Shown here one piece after another: positions 49,021-58,246 of a DNA stretch of 64,000 nt; within the stretch, counting starts at the first letter, position 1; every line of letters starts with the position of its first letter. The position numbers and the translations under genes were made by a program. Origin of the DNA: Sugiyamaella lignohabitans (taxonomy: Eukaryota > Ascomycota > Dipodascomycetes > Dipodascales > Trichomonascaceae); contig NC_031674.1 in assembly GCF_001640025.1 (NCBI RefSeq), positions 1,674,001 through 1,738,000 of the forward strand. The letters are read 5' to 3'. The notes under the pieces are model-generated. The model ran no database searches, had not been told where the DNA came from, and was given only the letters and a program-made list of their open reading frames with translations.

Positions 49021-50564
49021 TGAGTACAATAGATTTTGACCGCAACCAACCGATGCTCAGACCTCTCTGCTAGTAGTGGCTTTGAGTCGAGAAGACAGTT
49101 GACTGACTCCACGTAGAATGCCTTCCAAAACCCATGTATTGTGGGTGAGCCCTGGTTATATGGCTCTTGTACCATAATATCCAGATTAAATGGCTCGTCT
49201 GAGTAAGGATTCCACTAGATCATCTCTGCTTCTTTTGGCAGCGAGGTCGATTTTACGTTCATATTAGAATCTATGGGCAGTTAATTAATGGCCAATTTCT
49301 CTAGATTTGGGTCCAACTGAGGCTGTTCCACCCCCGTTCGTGTGTAACTGATTATGGACAAAGTTTTTGTAGGTTATCCCAGCTATACTCGTGCTTGATG
49401 TAGATTTTCACTGGCTGGTCATCCGAGTGAGTTCTGGGTACTTCAGGGAACTGAAGGATACTGGTTCCTAATTCTGCTCGATATTAGTTTTGTTACTCGA
49501 CGATTGCCCTTAGGGATGAAATGTCAATAAACAAACCTGGCCCCCTTGCACGTCTGTTCTGGTTACCAGTAACTGTGGAGTATGTTTGTTGTACCCACTC
49601 GTGTATAAATTCTGGCAGCAGCTAAGTCCAACTTTTGTTATTTCATTAAGCACTATCTCAAGGCTTGTAAGATAAGAACACAGTACATTCCGTAGCGACA
49701 GGGCTTACCAGAAGATTTGAATTTTTTCAATTGTAGAAAGCTGATCGTCTCTTATTTTTGGGAATGTTAGGCCAGCGAGATTATTGAGCTTGGTTCTTCA
49801 GTTGTCATGTTTTTTTGTAGTTTACCTCAAAACTCTCTTAGCAATCTCTTTTAGTATGTTTTCAATCCCTACTATAACTTACAGGTAAAACTTATCTCTG
49901 TATAGATTGACAGGACAACGATGTTTTGGTAGATCTTTAAAACTTACCAATTTTGGCTTCATTGATCTTTTTGTCAGCCTGCTACAAAGTCCCGAAAGTC
50001 TCCAGATCAGTGGATTTTTTCACTGCATTCATAGCCCAAGAATCAGCTGTGGCCTTGAATTACAGATAAAAAAAGGTTTTATCGTGGGTTGCTCTTGTTA
50101 TTGAGTCATGTATTATGTATTTGCTTATAAAAGTATCTTATCTAGGTATTTTTGATTTCATCCAGTTTCTTGACTAGATCTCTGTGGTTGCTGTAGAAAG
50201 ATTGAGCAAGAGTAGTGTTTGTCTTCTCCCACAATTTCTGGAGGTGGTTTACTTGAAAGGGTACATGGACGAGGGAAAGGGCCTCACGTCGATGGTCCAA
50301 TTTCTTCTTTCAATCGACCCTGCTACAAAATTAATTTTCTTTTCTCCGACTCGAAAAATGCAACAGACCAGCATCCCCTACTACGGAACAATTTTACGCA
50401 CAGAAAGTTATTTGTTCAACTTATCAATATATTTTACTTGACGTTTTCTCACAAGTTATTAATCATTAGCTAAACCGAGAACAGCAGAGAAACAAACAAA
50501 TTAAGGAACTCGAATCTTCGAAAGTGCGATCGGGCTACAACAGCCTGAGACGGGCCCCCCCGTT
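49021..50564. other. Intergenic, nothing recognised
   Basis: About 1.5 kb with only short ORFs lacking family resemblance. T-rich overall; a few ATATTAGTTT-like fragments (~49480) echo the dispersed AT-rich repeat. Confidence 0.5.
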
Positions 50565-50625
50565 CGATTCGAGCGAAGCGAGAAGAGCAGCGGGGTCTGG
50601 GGCGGAGCCCCAGCCGCCGGAGGCA
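50565..50625 (-). repeat. Solo arm of GC-rich element, 3' of GLO1
   Basis: CGATTCGAGCGAAGCGAGAA, CTGGGGCGGAGCCCCAG, CCGCCGGAGGCA. It ends 45 bp beyond the GLO1 stop. Confidence 0.9.
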
Positions 50626-50670
50626 GGTCCGCAGAAATAGGATGAAGAAACAAACGGGTTAGAGAAGTAT

Positions 50671-51708
50671 TTACTCGACGATCTTTTCAGGGAAATCGGC
50701 GCGAGGGAGGATCTCGACGGCGTATCCGTCAGGGTCGGCGACAAAGCCAATGAATTTCATTTTGCCGTCGGTTCGGCGTTTCTTGATGGTGGCACCCTTG
50801 GCTTCGAGTTTAGCCATGGCCTCGTCGACATCGGGAACGGTGATTCCAATGTGTCCAAATCCCTGGGGCTGCTCATTACCGGTGTGGTACTTGAAGTCGG
50901 GGTCGGACTCGGTACCGTAGTTCCAGGTCAATTCGAGTACACCCTCGCGGTCCGAGATACCTTCTCCGGAATTGCGTACAAAATTAGGGTCCTTGTTATA
51001 TCCAAGGAAATACAAATTAAATTTGGCATTAGGAACCTCGTTAGTACGCAAAAGAACCATACCAAGAGTTTCTTCGTAAAACTTGAGCGACTTAACTGGG
51101 TCCTTGACTCTGATCATAGTGTGGTAGAAACGGATACGGGACAAATCGCCAGCTGGCAGTTTATCAGCCTCGGCAATTGTCTTGTTAGCAACAAGTTCAA
51201 TCCAGTATCCATCGGGATCAAGAGCAAAAGCAATATCCTTTTGACGACCGTCTGACAATTTCTTCTGGAACTTGACACCAGCAGCTTCCAGACTCTCACA
51301 CAATGGTTCGAGTCTGTCTACAGAGAAACAGATATGACCGAATCCACGATGAGGTTCAACATTGCCATTATTGGCTTTGAAAGAAGAATCGTTTTCAGAC
51401 CCGTGGTTATGACACAACTCAAGCACACCCTCGCGCTCGTACCAGGGCTTGTCTTTATAAAGAGCCTTGGCTCCATTGAAAGCCAAAAAGTAATTGGTGA
51501 ACCCCAGTTCATTGACTGGCAAAGTGGCCACCAGATCCATACCAAAATGTTTCTTGTAGAAATCAAGCGAAACCTTGGGGTCCTTTATACGGAACATGGT
51601 GTGGTTCAACGCATAGGGAACTGTCGAAACTGAAGCCATCTTATTCGTTGCACTCGTGGTCACGGTTCTCAACTGTTTTGCTATTAATTGGGCTCTTCTC
51701 AATGCCAT
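50671..51708 (-). CDS. GLO1: Glyoxalase I (lactoylglutathione lyase), two-domain
   Basis: 345 aa. Converts the methylglyoxal-glutathione hemithioacetal to S-lactoylglutathione. Two tandem glyoxalase domains: residues ~30-185 (YALNHTMFRIKDPKVSLDFY, ELCHNHGSEND, HRGFGHICFSVD) and ~190-335 (RFYHTMIRVKDPVKSLKFYE, ELTWNYGTESDPDF, PQGFGHIGITVPDVD), the fused monomer layout of yeast Glo1 (326 aa). The frame extends upstream without ATG, so the first ATG is 51708. It opens MALRRAQLIAKQLRTVTTSA, rich in Arg/Lys/Ser/Thr without acids, which looks like a mitochondrial presequence. A second in-frame ATG (MASVSTVPYALNH, 51639) begins near where the cytosolic yeast protein would. Confidence 0.95.
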   Translation of the reverse strand: MALRRAQLIAKQLRTVTTSATNKMASVSTVPYALNHTMFRIKDPKVSLDFYKKHFGMDLVATLPVNELGFTNYFLAFNGAKALYKDKPWYEREGVLELCHNHGSENDSSFKANNGNVEPHRGFGHICFSVDRLEPLCESLEAAGVKFQKKLSDGRQKDIAFALDPDGYWIELVANKTIAEADKLPAGDLSRIRFYHTMIRVKDPVKSLKFYEETLGMVLLRTNEVPNAKFNLYFLGYNKDPNFVRNSGEGISDREGVLELTWNYGTESDPDFKYHTGNEQPQGFGHIGITVPDVDEAMAKLEAKGATIKKRRTDGKMKFIGFVADPDGYAVEILPRADFPEKIVE

Positions 51709-51837
51709 CAAGTTATTAGTATCTGACGAACTTCCTCTCGTTCGATATTGCTCGAGCAACCGCAACCTATCTGATCGGCCCTAATTATACATTACCACCC
51801 CCACCCAGCTGCACGGCGGCTAGCTGGTGGGGGATCC

Positions 51838-52290
51838 TGCCTCCGGCGGCTGGGGCTGCGCCCCAGACCCCGCGGCTCCTCTCGCTTCGCTCGAGTCGTG
51901 CGTGGGAATTGGCTCAATGCCATGCGGGGTCAAAGAGGTTGATTGGATGGAAGAAGCTGGTGGAATTGCCTATTTAATAAGAAAATCGGCCTGTTCGTAT
52001 AGATAAGGTTGCATGCTGGGATCGGCTCATCAGTTACGTTTTATTCATATAACGGGGACCAAACATTTTCAAAATTTATTCTCTTGACACTGAGGATTTA
52101 GAACAAGATGAAAACTCCCTCGTACAACAATGGAATCGTTATAGAAACGGGTGTATCTATTTTATTCAGAATCGAATAATGGGAAGTTGAATTTAACCGG
52201 GGTAAATGAATCGATCGACATGCTAATAGCGGGATGATAAGCGTTTTTCACCGATCCTTCAGGGGTAATCGACAGGTTATCTGGTAGTAA
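51838..52290 (+). repeat. GC-rich arm plus ~390-bp repeat body, copy 1
   Basis: Solo arm 51838-51898 (loop TGC) is followed by a body alignable with 56739-57098: GGGAATTGG, CTATTTAAT/TTATTTAAT, ATTCATATAACGGGG, GATCGAATAA, GGGGTAAATGAAT, CATGCTAATA-CGGG and CAGGGGTAATCGAC-GGTTATCTG occur in the same order and spacing. No coding potential is seen. It is either a segmental duplication or a longer element whose left end is the GC-rich arm. Confidence 0.75.
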
Positions 52291-52740
52291 TTAGCCAAAC
52301 TTGTCACATGAGATTGCCCCATATGGTGGAAATAGTCTGTAAAGTGGCATTAAATGTCAGTAACAGGAATTATTGGACTCCTTATGGATATCAATCCAAT
52401 TGGCTAGATGTATTGGGATTGACATTTCCAACAGTTTATTTCATTACACTAACTTCGCTTGATATCGACCGACTTTCTTGTTTTCCTCTAAGAGAATTCA
52501 ACAAATTTGCTAAAACATTGATAAGATTGATAGATAGTCAAGAATAGTCTCTAATTCTGAAGAATAAAATGGAAATTTAGAAAAACTAAAAAGGAGCCTT
52601 AACAGGAACAAGAAAAATGTACATAAATAGAAAAACTTGGAACATATACCACTTACCCGGCAGACAAAGTTGGCGACATCGTTAAACTTGAATTACTCCT
52701 TGAATACCTAACCATGACAGTCGAATCAATGGAAATGAAT
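52291..52740. repeat. Decayed dispersed repeat, related to ~18900-19090
   Basis: The second half shares ordered blocks with the 18.9-19.1 kb interval (GAATAGTCT, TAGAAA, AGGAGC, ACCATGACAGTCGA). A 79-aa ORF at 52308-52547 lacks resemblance to any family and is not called. Confidence 0.45.
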
Positions 52741-53480
52741 TATTTTATAAATGAAACTATTTTATTTGTATCTCATTACGCATGGCTTGGACTATCATAA
52801 ACGCTATTTGTCAGGAAAGCTCATGTTGATTCGCTTGCACGCAGGCTGAATCCTGAGTCAGAGTCCATGCGACCGGGTGGCCATACCAATTGAACACGAT
52901 CAACTGGCGACTTTGGTTTGGTCAATTGACCTTGGAGAGCTCATTCCATGGACTGAAATAGTTGAATTCGACCGTCTGGAGGTACTTTTCGGGAAAGCTT
53001 AAACTGATCACTTGCACCATCAAATCTGCACTCTTGTGTCTATGAGCAGCCAGAGCCGGTGCTATTCACTGAAATTACTATTTGAGCGTAATTTACTGGA
53101 GATATTAGTCTGGAAATTCATTCTGGATAGTTTGTTTCATGAATCAACCCACGTTGTCGAGTGGGAATGCTAATGAACCCGTGAACGGGGTCCCATGTGT
53201 CCCATGTGTGTGTTACCCGCCTTTTAGAGAATTAGTGTTACCCAAATTACTGTGTGAAACCCAACCGAACTCATTATTCGAGAAGACCCCATATGGCTGA
53301 GTCTAGTAGTCTGGAAGGTAGAATTGACTGTATTAGACTGGAAATGAATTCAATTTGCTGAATATATTGAACTTTCAATACTATGCCTTAGGTGCACTTG
53401 CACTTCATCTGCCAACAATATCAACACAGCAAAGTTACCCGGCATTTCGAACCAGTACGAAACTCACCAGGAGCCTTAAT
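52741..53480 (+). repeat. Dispersed AT-rich repeat, related to 37832-38290 and to the window start
   Basis: 52750-53080 matches 37880-38290 block by block (CTCAT-CATGGCTTGGA, GGAAAGCTCATG, GAATTCGACCGTCTGGAG, GCACTCTTGTGTCT). 53090-53260 resembles the ~245-bp unit at the window start (GAGATATTAGTC, TTCATTCTGGA, AGTTTGTT, GTTACCC). Confidence 0.6.
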
Positions 53481-54531
53481 GGTTTACTTTATTCATTAGA
53501 AAAAAGGTACAGATGGCTGCTCAAGTAGCTCCGTAAAATATTCTAATTTTTTATATTTTTGTGTATACTAAATCTTAAATAAGTTAGTTAGATATAGATA
53601 TTTAAACTTTTATAATTATTATATAAATTTATAAAAATAATATATCGAACTAGGTCTGATTTGAACAGACATCTAAAAATGCTGATATTTTAAATATTAA
53701 TATTAGTTTTACTTGAGCTATGTAATAATTTTATTAAGATTAACATTTTATAATCAGATTCATGAATAATATGATATGTATTCAGTACTATAGACCGTAT
53801 GGGACTAAAAGAAGCATACTATTATACAAAGTCAAATTCGTCGTAGAAAAGCGCAGCCGATGGCAAAAGCACATGTACATCACATTCTCTCCCGAACTCG
53901 GAGGTATATTTATATGATACTTGAAAAAGCTAGAACGGAGCTAGCAATTCAAAGTTAAATTGAAGAAATTAATAATATTATTATATTAATACAAGGTAGT
54001 AGAAGGGCCCGGCCCAGGTAATAACGAAACTCCACATTAATCAATTCACTAGGTACTCAGATTCCAGCGCTCCCACAAGCACAAATCAGACAAATAAATG
54101 GATGGAAAAAAAAGCACGCTCATTGACTAGACTTCCTAGTGGACATGGAGTACCGACTAGTGCTACAAGATCCGAAAATAGTACTCGGATATGAGAGTAG
54201 TTGAAGATGCTAGTGCGTGCAATGAAACTGGATGGTGAAACTAAGGAACTGGCGGAACATCAGGGTATGCCTCGGGATGACAATACCAGATCTAGATTAG
54301 TCAAGCGACAGGACACCACATCGCGACACGTCTAGTCTTAGGGGGAAGATGCTGCCAATATCCAAAGTTTGTCTAATTTCTGGACAACTGAAGTACCGGG
54401 TAAATTGATAGTGACATTGACGTAGAGACTGAAGAGTGTCTCCGGGGAGTGAATGAAATTGTAATGCCAAAAAAAAAGTTTGTTTACGTTCCATGTGGTC
54501 TCTAAAGGAATTAATGAGACGAACGACAGAA
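53481..54531. other. AT-rich intergenic, 3' of the membrane-protein gene
   Basis: 53530-53780 is very AT-rich (TTATAATTATTATATAAATT and a TTTTATATTTTT that matches the S. cerevisiae ARS core pattern). No gene supported. Origin function cannot be judged from sequence alone. Confidence 0.4.
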
Positions 54532-55248
54532 CTACTGAGTGACTTGGGATGATGACTTCTTCTTGAAGAACTTCTTAAGTCTCTTGAATTTGAGAAAAGA
54601 CTTTCTGGGTTTGGTTGTCGTTTCAACGGAAGAAGATGACTCAGATGATATGGACGTAACCTCGGTGGAATCTTTAGAGGAATGTTTCTTGAACTTCAAC
54701 TTCTTGAATAATCGTTTGATTCCGGATTTCTTCTTCTTTGGAATTGCCTGTGTCTGTAATGGTGACACTTCAAGGGCAGGAGTTGCCAATGCCTGTAATG
54801 GCGACATGGCTGGATTCTGGGATGCAGTGATAGATGGAATCACAGAATTCACATAGGATGAAGTGCATACAATTGCCTTCTGTTGTGATTTGTCAATTTG
54901 GTCCACAGTATCAGTGTTGTTTGTCTGCTCAGAAGCAAGAATTGTTCCTGTTCTCGAATTCTTGGCAACCTTCTGACGGCGGTAGGCATGATTCCCACCA
55001 GCGGAGAATACCAGGCATGTTTTACCCATTGCTTTACCAAGAGCAGAAGCAGCTCCGACCACCAGTTTATCTCCCACAGTCGGTTGGGGTTTGGATGGTT
55101 GGCGGACAATCTCAGGGGTACTATCACGATCGGGGTACGGGACATAGAGGAAGCAGTAGACGAGATAACCAACAAAGAGAAAGAAAAAAATGATGGAATA
55201 AATCAAGCAGAGCTTGGCAACAAGAGGGGTCTCAATTTCGTTCGTCAT
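54532..55248 (-). CDS. Unknown single-pass membrane protein with basic C-terminus
   Basis: 238 aa from ATG 55248 (MTNEIETPLVAKLC). One strong hydrophobic segment at residues ~13-35 (LIYSIIFFFLFVGYLVYCFL) follows a short acidic N-terminus. The rest is hydrophilic: a small Gly/Ala patch (VVGAASALGKAMGKTCLVFS), a Ser/Thr/Gln middle, and a C-terminal third dominated by Lys clusters (KKKKSGIKRLFKKLKFKK, FLKFKRLKKFFKKK) alternating with Ser stretches. No family is recognised. Lys-rich amphipathic tails can bind acidic phospholipids; that is a guess. Upstream, the frame is open but starts at a non-ATG codon in a repetitive TTATTATT/GATTGTTTC leader. Confidence 0.65.
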   Translation of the reverse strand: MTNEIETPLVAKLCLIYSIIFFFLFVGYLVYCFLYVPYPDRDSTPEIVRQPSKPQPTVGDKLVVGAASALGKAMGKTCLVFSAGGNHAYRRQKVAKNSRTGTILASEQTNNTDTVDQIDKSQQKAIVCTSSYVNSVIPSITASQNPAMSPLQALATPALEVSPLQTQAIPKKKKSGIKRLFKKLKFKKHSSKDSTEVTSISSESSSSVETTTKPRKSFLKFKRLKKFFKKKSSSQVTQ

Positions 55249-55890
55249 GATTGCACCAGTAGTCCAGAAACTAATATGATGAGAACAATCAAAACAATCG
55301 AAACAATCACAAAATAAAAAACACAATAATAATAAAAATAATAAAAATAATCCAGTAAACAATCAGTTACTAGCGGCGCAAACACGGGGTGATCTTCAAA
55401 ACGTCAAAATCTCGATGTAACCAAATTGTTCAGCGAGTCAAACGTTGTGTCAAAGATAAAGATAAAAAGTATCAGACGGGGCAGCAGCCCCTGTATATAT
55501 ACTTTTAATTTATAAATTATGGCGCTTTTTAATTATGCGGAGAGGTCATGTGGTAAGGGAAGCATCGGTATAGTGCTGGTCCCGGCGTCAACGCGTATAA
55601 CGAACATGACGCACGTGACTTCTCTGAAGTCCGCTCGCGATTCTTTTGGGTATATTGATTCTAACAATTTCAGAACACTCTGGCAAGTCTGAATTACCAT
55701 TATGAACTTGTCTTATATTAATTTGTGCTTGTATTTCCTAATTTACTTGCGAATGGTCACATATGATCGACAGTATTGTCGATCGCGATAATGCACCATG
55801 CAAGAGGACCCTGCAGCGATAAGCCGATAAGGCGGTTCGACTGTACCGTTCCCCAACTTTAGCCTGCGGCCAGGGCCGGGACATGGGAAC
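55249..55890. other. Promoter side of the membrane-protein gene
   Basis: No gene recognised. It contains short tandem motifs (AAACAATC-type repeats ~55286-55312; AATAATAATAAAAATAAT ~55325-55350) and an ATATATACTTTTAATTTATA tract near 55494. Confidence 0.45.
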
Positions 55891-55951
55891 TGCTTCCGGC
55901 GGCTGTGGCTCTGCTCCAGACCCCGTAGCTCCTCTCGCTGCGCTCGAGTCG
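55891..55951 (+). repeat. Solo, decayed arm of GC-rich element
   Basis: TGCTTCCGGCGGCTGTGGCT then CTGCTCCAGACCCCG. The internal stem has two mismatches; the CTCGAGTCG end is conserved. Confidence 0.8.
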
Positions 55952-56605
55952 TTTTGTCGACGGTCCCACTGCTCAAAGACAATCGAATTTCCTCTAGGAA
56001 GTATGTTGATACAACTAAGATATCGTTTAATTTGAGAATGAAGCTGCAAAGTTTGGTCGCTATGCGAATAAACCTGAAAGATATGATAAAATAGGTTTTA
56101 GAGACAAGGCCTATTGATTAAGAAGTTAGTGAAAACTCGTCTCCGTGTTGCGATCACTTATCGTAGAAACTCTATTTCTCAGTCTGGGGTCACCACATCT
56201 TCAAATTCAATACTCTAGGTTCTGGTGGTCTCTTCTAGAAGCAGTTCAGTAAAGGGAACAATTAGAAGAATTGTTGAGTAGCCAACTTACTAGGGGTATT
56301 GTGAGACTCTCCTAGGCTATATTCAAGGTGGCCATCAATTTTATCTAGTAGCCTTAACGATAAAGCAAACCTGTAAAGTATTTGTTACTGTCAGTTCTTC
56401 ACAGTATTAATTTATTACTTTGGGTAACCATCAACTGTTATATAGAGACATGGTTTATGACTGCCATTTCTTCTCTAGCCCAAGGGTGGTAAAGCGAGAT
56501 TCCAATCAAATTAACGATGTGCCTGAAAAACAGCGCTTGGGCATTTAAATAAATCACATGAGGTCACTACAGAGCCAAAACCCCAGTAACTAACACCAAT
56601 GCGAA
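55952..56605. other. Intergenic, nothing recognised
   Basis: About 650 bp without ORFs of note or recognised repeats. Confidence 0.45.
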
Positions 56606-57098
56606 CTCCTGCGAAGCAGGAGCAACCAGGGTCTGGGAGCGGAGCCCTACTTTCACAGAATACGCGACAGACACATGTGCCTCTGGCGGCTGGGGCTCCG
56701 CCCCAGACCCCGTGGCTCCTCTCGCTTCGTTCGAGTCGGGTGTAGGGAATTGGTCAGCATCGGGTGATGTGTCAAAAGCTTTCACTAGAATGAAACTTCA
56801 TTTTATTTAATATAAGGACTAATAAGCTTGCACGCTGAGATCGACACAACTGTCACCACTCTATTCATATAACGGGGTCTATGCATATCTAGCCGGCTCT
56901 TACTCGATATTGAACAATTACCACAAGATATAAAACAGTTCATATAATAACTGACATCTGACAGAAACTAAATATCCTACTTTTATTGAGATCGAATAAG
57001 GAGAAGGTCGATTTGACTGGGGTAAATGAATTGATCTGCATGCTAATACCGGGCCGATCAGCATTTTTGCCGATCACTCAGGGGTAATCGACTGGTTA
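56606..57098 (+). repeat. GC-rich arms plus repeat body, copy 2
   Basis: A partial reverse arm (56606-56649, with CTCCTGCGAAGCAGGAG) and a forward arm (56678-56738) face outward. The following ~360 bp matches the body at 51899-52290 in order (ATTCATATAACGGGG, GAGATCGAATAA, GGGGTAAATGAAT, CATGCTAATACCGGG, CAGGGGTAATCGACTGGTTA). Confidence 0.75.
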
Positions 57099-57349
57099 TC
57101 TGTTTACAAACCCCCTGAAAATTCCAGATGTGTCTCTATACGGTCGTTACATCGGCAGTACTCGAGCAACCTCAGTTCAACCTCCCACTGCCGACCAATT
57201 TCCACTAACAACCACGGCCATCACAGCACATCCAGCAACACCCAAACAGCCACCCAGTATAAACTGAGCCGCGTAAACCTACAGTTGCATCAATCAAACC
57301 AACTTCACCACTTACGACATCGGGCAGTCCAACCACCACATCAAACCTC

Positions 57350-58038
57350 ATGACTGGCACTAACAACCCCGAACGCAAAGTCTCGGTGGCATTTGTGTGT
57401 CTCGGCAACATGTAAGTCACCCCGTGGCCACGTGCCTCCGGCGGCTGGGGCTCCGCCCCAGACCCTGGTTGCTCCTCTCGCTTCGCTCGAGTCATTTCAC
57501 TCCCCATCCCCCCGTCAACTCCTGCGAAGCAGGAGCAAACAGGGTCTGGGGCGGAGCCCCAGCCGCCGGAGGTAGCCCCCCGACCCCCTACTAACAGCCC
57601 AGCTGCCGGTCGCCCATGGCCGAGGCGGTGTTTCGACACGTGGTCAACACTTCCGGGTACCAGGACAGGTTCGCGACTATCGACTCGTTTGGAGTCGGAG
57701 CGTATCATGTCGGCGAGAACGCGGACCGGCGGTCGGCGAAAGTGTGTCGCGATCACGGTATTGTCGTCAACCACCGAGCCCAGCAAATTAACGCCAGCCA
57801 CTTCGCGAAGTTCGACTACATCGTGGGCATGGACGAAAGCAACTACGAAGACCTTCTGCGACTCAAACCAGCCACCAGCTCGACTAAAGTACACATGTTC
57901 GGCGACTTCCGCAAAGACAAATCGTTCAACAAAACAGTCTCCGACCCGTACTACGGCGGGTCTCAAGGTTTTGAAACGAACTTCCAGCAAATCACCCACT
58001 TCTCCGAACAGCTGCTCGACCACATCGTACACGAGTAA
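57350..58038 (+). CDS. LTP1: Low-molecular-weight protein tyrosine phosphatase (Ltp1-like), 2 exons
   Basis: 165 aa. Exons 57350-57411 and 57603-58038. The intron starts GTAAGT and ends TACTAACAGCCCAG. Splicing completes VAFVCLGNICRSPMAEAVF, the C-x5-R-S P-loop that forms the phosphocysteine intermediate. The general-acid loop appears as SDPYYGGSQGFE near the C-terminus. Exon 2 alone would start at an internal ATG and lack the catalytic Cys. The intron (191 nt) is three-quarters filled by a GC-rich palindromic element, with only 21 nt before and 28 nt after it. The coding sequence is markedly GC-rich compared with the left half of the window. A second full element lies 18 bp after the stop. 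Confidence 0.95.
57433..57574. repeat. GC-rich palindromic element, full, inside phosphatase intron
   Basis: 142 bp, CTCGAG-type left arm and CTCCTGCGAAGCAGGAG right arm. The outer right end reads GGAGGTA rather than GGAGGCA. Confidence 0.95.
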
Positions 58039-58055
58039 ACCCCAGGATGGGGTGC

Positions 58056-58196
58056 TGCCTCCGGCGGCTGGGGCTCCGCCCCAGACCCTGGTTGCTCCTC
58101 TCGCTTCGCTCGAGTCGTTGCGTCGAGTTCCCCCTGTCAACTCCTGCGAAGCAGGAGCAACCAGGGTCTGGGGCGGAGCCCCAGCCGCCGGAGGCA
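58056..58196. repeat. GC-rich palindromic element, full, between convergent phosphatase and metacaspase
   Basis: 141 bp, 18 bp after the phosphatase stop and 51 bp before the metacaspase stop. Very similar to the intronic copy 620 bp upstream, though the two spacers differ. Confidence 0.95.
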
Positions 58197-58246
58197 GACC
58201 CCCCGCCAGAAGTGTGTAAAGTGTAATATATATAAGTTAGAGAAGA

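Noticed and set aside
53546..53560. ARS consensus-like TTTTATATTTTT
   Set aside because: The match is expected by chance in AT-rich DNA, and the origin consensus of this lineage is unknown, so no origin is called.
57205..58140. 311-aa minus-strand ORF
   Set aside because: It is antisense to the spliced tyrosine phosphatase and reads through two GC-rich palindromes (PPAAGAPPQ/GAEPQPPEA-type peptides). It is an artefact of the repeats, which are open in several frames.
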